From JARRNJ01 sp037385045 (GTDB taxonomy: Bacteria > Pseudomonadota > Gammaproteobacteria > JASBUN01), in contig JARRNJ010000084.1 of NCBI GenBank assembly GCA_037385045.1, forward strand, positions 1 to 9,360: 9,360 nt of DNA, given 5' to 3'. The notes beneath the pieces are model-generated. The model was given only the letters and a program-made list of their open reading frames with translations, did no database searches and was not told where the DNA came from. The stretch's first letter is position 1, and the number at the start of each line of letters is the position of its first letter. Of the stretch, positions 6,881 to 9,360 are shown in pieces. The position numbers and the translations under genes were made by a program.

Positions 6881-6887
6881 CCGCGCC

Positions 6888-9131
6888 ATGACACGATACG
6901 CTTCCTTGTTCACCGGTACGCCGTCCGCCGAAGAGCCTCCGTCGGAACCGGCGCCTGCGCCGTACCGGATCCTGATCGTCGACGACGAACCCAACGTCCT
7001 GAAAGCGCTGCGGCGGGTGTTTCAGCGCGAGCGCTACACCATTGTCACCGTCTCCAACGGCCACGAGGCGCTGGCGCAGCTGGAGCACTCGCCTTTCCAT
7101 CTCATCATTTCCGATTTCACCATGCCGCGCATGGACGGCGGTGAGTTGCTGCGGCGCGTGCGCGAACAATCTCCGGACACGATCCGCATCATGCTGACGG
7201 GCAATGCCGACGTCGATGCAGTCATGGGCGCGGTGAAACAGGGAGCCGTCTATCGCTTCATCCTCAAGCCCTGGAACGATGACGACCTGCGGGTGACGGT
7301 GGCGCTGGCGCTGGAACAATACGATCTCATCCAGAAGAACCGCAGGCTCAAGGACGAAAACCGGCGCAATCGCAAGGAAATCGGCATTCTCAGCAAGCTG
7401 GCGGTCACCAACCGCAGCCAGCTGGCCATCATGCTCCACAAGCGCCGGTTATTGACCGACAAGCAGCTCCAGGAGCTGTACAAACTGCAGCAATCCAACC
7501 GCCAACCGGTGATTCGCCTGCTGCTGGAACGCGACTGGGTCGACGAGCGTACCGTGCGCCGGATACTGCGCGACGATTTCCTCATCGAAGAAGTCCAGCT
7601 GCGGGAGTTCCAGACCGACCGTGCGGCCGTCGAGCTGGTCCCGAAAAGCTTTTGCAAGCGTCATTGGGTGGTGCCGTTGAAGGCCGAGTCGCGCAAGCTG
7701 CTGGTCGCCGTTGCCGATCCCCTGGACGAAGGCCTGGCGGAGGAGCTGCGGTTCCTGACCGGTCTGGACGTGCGCACGGTCATGGCCGACATTGCCGACA
7801 TCGAAGCCCGCATCATCGAGATTTACGGCGAGGGCGATGACGTTTCGTTCTCGGACCTCGAGAGCATCGTCGGGTCCACTGATCCGTTCGAGACCGTCGA
7901 AGTGGTGATCGAGGAGGATGATCACGCGTCGCTCGAGGAACTGCTGAACGGGACCGAGGAGCCGCCGGCGATCCGCCTGGTCAACGCCGCGATCATCGAG
8001 GCGGTGCGCCTCGGCGTCAGCGACATCCACATGCAGCCCCGCACCAAGAGCGCCGTGGTGCGCTACCGCACGGACGGGGTGCTGGCCGACAAGATCCACA
8101 TTCCCCACCAACTGTATCCGGCAGTGGTGTCGCGGCTGAAGGTGATGGCGGAGCTGGACATCGCCGAGCGGCGCCGGCCCCAGGACGGGCGCATTACGGT
8201 AAAGACGCCCACGCGCATCGTCGACCTGCGCATTTCCATACTGCCGACCGTGACCGGGGAGAAGGTGGTCATGCGCATCCTCGACCGCAACGCCGCGATT
8301 CTGCAGCTGGAGCAGCTTGGATTCTCCGAGCCTCAGGTGGTGCAGGTGGAGGACATGGTCCTGCGGCCCCAGGGCATTATCCTGGCCACGGGGCCCACCG
8401 GCAGCGGCAAGACCTCGACGCTGTATTCCCTGCTCCAGCACAATGCCTCGCCGGGCAAGAACTACGTCACCATCGAAGACCCGGTGGAATACTTTCTCGA
8501 CATGGCCGGGCAGGTCCATGTGCGCGAGAAGATCGGCCTCACCTTTCCGTCGGTGTTGCGCTCCATCCTGCGCCAGGACCCGGACGTGATCCTGTTGGGC
8601 GAGATCCGCGATTACGAAACCGCGGAGGTGGCCTTCCACGCCGCTCTTACCGGCCACCTGGTGTTCTCGACCCTGCACACCAATTCGGCTTCGGCGACCA
8701 TCGCGCGTCTGTTCGACCTTGGATTAAAACCTTACGTGCTGGCCACCGGACTGGCCGGCATCATCGCCCAGCGGTTGGTGCGCCGGGTGTGCGCGCACTG
8801 TGCCGAGGAGGTTCCGGTCAAGCCGGTGGTCACTGCGCGACTGGGGGAGGCGTTCGAGGATGCCACCCATGAGCATCGCGGCCGCGGCTGTCCGGCCTGC
8901 GGCAACAGCGGCTACAAGGGGCGGCTGGCGCTGTTCGAACTGCTGGCTCTGGACGATGCGCTGCGCGACCTGATCGGCAGCCGGGCCAGCGTGCTGGAGC
9001 TGGAACGCGCGGCGCGCGGGCAGGGCAACCCTGGTTTGATCGACGACGCACGTGCCAAGGTGAAGGCCGGTCTGACCACTACCGAGGAAGTATTGCGGGT
9101 GCTGGGGCCTCAGTCGGTGGTTTCCCGGTGA
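6888..9131 (+). CDS. Receiver domain fused to PilB/GspE-type secretion ATPase
   Basis: A 747-residue protein. Residues 25-145 form a receiver domain: D32-D33, phosphoacceptor D76 (ISDFTMPRMDG), T104 (MLTGNAD), K127 (LKPW). After a charged helix (145-175), residues about 178-315 resemble the MshEN/T2SSE N-terminal domain with key glycines lost. An acidic linker follows (315-358). The ATPase (about 360-735) is complete: Walker A GPTGSGKT (502-509), Asp box TIEDPVEY (528-535), Walker B VILLGEIRD (567-575), His box TGHLVFSTLHTNSA (588-601), and a zinc site C635-x2-C638 with C668-x2-C671. Such hexameric ATPases power pilus extension or type II secretion; the sequence does not decide which. ATG 6888, seven bases after the kinase stop, is chosen over the open frame back to 6783, which adds 35 non-domain residues inside the kinase gene. 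Its ribosome site is weak. Phosphorylation by a neighbouring kinase probably tunes motor activity or localisation (inference). Confidence 0.93.
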   Translation: MTRYASLFTGTPSAEEPPSEPAPAPYRILIVDDEPNVLKALRRVFQRERYTIVTVSNGHEALAQLEHSPFHLIISDFTMPRMDGGELLRRVREQSPDTIRIMLTGNADVDAVMGAVKQGAVYRFILKPWNDDDLRVTVALALEQYDLIQKNRRLKDENRRNRKEIGILSKLAVTNRSQLAIMLHKRRLLTDKQLQELYKLQQSNRQPVIRLLLERDWVDERTVRRILRDDFLIEEVQLREFQTDRAAVELVPKSFCKRHWVVPLKAESRKLLVAVADPLDEGLAEELRFLTGLDVRTVMADIADIEARIIEIYGEGDDVSFSDLESIVGSTDPFETVEVVIEEDDHASLEELLNGTEEPPAIRLVNAAIIEAVRLGVSDIHMQPRTKSAVVRYRTDGVLADKIHIPHQLYPAVVSRLKVMAELDIAERRRPQDGRITVKTPTRIVDLRISILPTVTGEKVVMRILDRNAAILQLEQLGFSEPQVVQVEDMVLRPQGIILATGPTGSGKTSTLYSLLQHNASPGKNYVTIEDPVEYFLDMAGQVHVREKIGLTFPSVLRSILRQDPDVILLGEIRDYETAEVAFHAALTGHLVFSTLHTNSASATIARLFDLGLKPYVLATGLAGIIAQRLVRRVCAHCAEEVPVKPVVTARLGEAFEDATHEHRGRGCPACGNSGYKGRLALFELLALDDALRDLIGSRASVLELERAARGQGNPGLIDDARAKVKAGLTTTEEVLRVLGPQSVVSR

Positions 9132-9144
9132 CGGGGCAGCCGGT

Positions 9145-9360
9145 ATGGGTGATGGTATGGATGAGCTGAGTATCGACTACCGCTTCGAATTCGACGACGC
9201 GGAGGGTTGGAGCTACCGGTTGGTCCTTGACCCGGAAACGTTGGAACAGCGGCGGACCCCGCCCGCCGCAATACCGCGCTGGGCCGACCTGGACTTTCAC
9301 CAGTGCGGCAACTGCCCTCTGTCGCCGGACGGCAACGCGCATTGTCCGGCGGCGTTGTCG
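9145..9360 (+). CDS. Small cysteine-containing protein of unknown function (5' part, runs off right edge)
   Basis: The frame is open from ATG 9145 to the window end, giving the first 72 residues; no stop is reached. An in-frame ATG at 9157 is an alternative start; GGGG at 9133-9136 favours 9145. The visible part has a polar strand-rich beginning (IDYRFEFDDAEGWSYRLVLD, 10-29), then PRWADLDFHQCGNCPL (44-59) and HCPAA. This gives C54-x2-C57-x9-C67, possibly a metal or redox site. I recall uncharacterised bacterial proteins with an LPxW...CxxCPL pattern of this kind (perhaps DUF6901), but I cannot assign the family with confidence. Starting 13 bases after the ATPase stop, it probably belongs to the same transcript and may act in the same process. 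Confidence 0.7.
   Translation, partial: MGDGMDELSIDYRFEFDDAEGWSYRLVLDPETLEQRRTPPAAIPRWADLDFHQCGNCPLSPDGNAHCPAALS

Noticed and set aside
7449..8678. Minus-strand open frame (409 codons)
   Set aside because: Antisense to the ATPase with all motifs intact on the plus strand; His/Gln/Arg-rich shadow composition.

Overview
The window looks like chromosomal DNA from a GC-rich proteobacterium. A gammaproteobacterium of the sulfur-oxidiser type (Chromatiales or Ectothiorhodospiraceae-like) is my best guess, from protein style and base composition only; no rRNA or other marker gene is present to confirm it. I see no integrase, transposase, tRNA, rRNA or CRISPR array.

Left part (1-1587). An imperfect inverted repeat sits at the extreme left edge. 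It is followed by about 230 bases with no supported gene. A short thioredoxin-like protein (minus strand, 270-533) and a Crp/Fnr-family regulator resembling Dnr/Fnr (plus strand, 661-1353) are divergently arranged. The 127-bp gap between them holds a perfect FNR/DNR-type palindrome (611-632), so the pair is probably controlled by an anaerobiosis- or NO-responsive regulator, possibly the neighbouring one itself. The next 234 bp holds small GC hairpins and an isolated A+T-only block, and probably contains the end of the regulator transcript and the promoter of the next operon.

Main part (1588-9360). Seven plus-strand genes are packed with gaps of 13 bp or less, or with overlaps, and look like one operon: (1) a GAF-domain histidine kinase; (2) a receiver/HD-GYP c-di-GMP phosphodiesterase; (3) a stand-alone receiver protein; (4) an MglA-family small GTPase; (5) a second histidine kinase; (6) a 747-residue fusion of a receiver domain, a degenerate MshEN-like segment and a complete PilB/GspE-type secretion ATPase; (7) the start of a small cysteine-containing protein of unknown function that runs off the right edge.

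How the genes may work together (inference). Two related kinases face three closely related receiver domains. One receiver drives c-di-GMP breakdown, one is free and may act as an adaptor next to the polarity GTPase, and one is fused directly to a pilus/secretion assembly ATPase. The cluster therefore reads as a signalling module linking phosphorelay, c-di-GMP turnover and an MglA GTPase switch to a type IV pilus or type II secretion-like motor. No pilin, platform protein, secretin or MglB GAP is visible here, so the machine it acts on must be encoded elsewhere. This combination is the most interesting content of the window.
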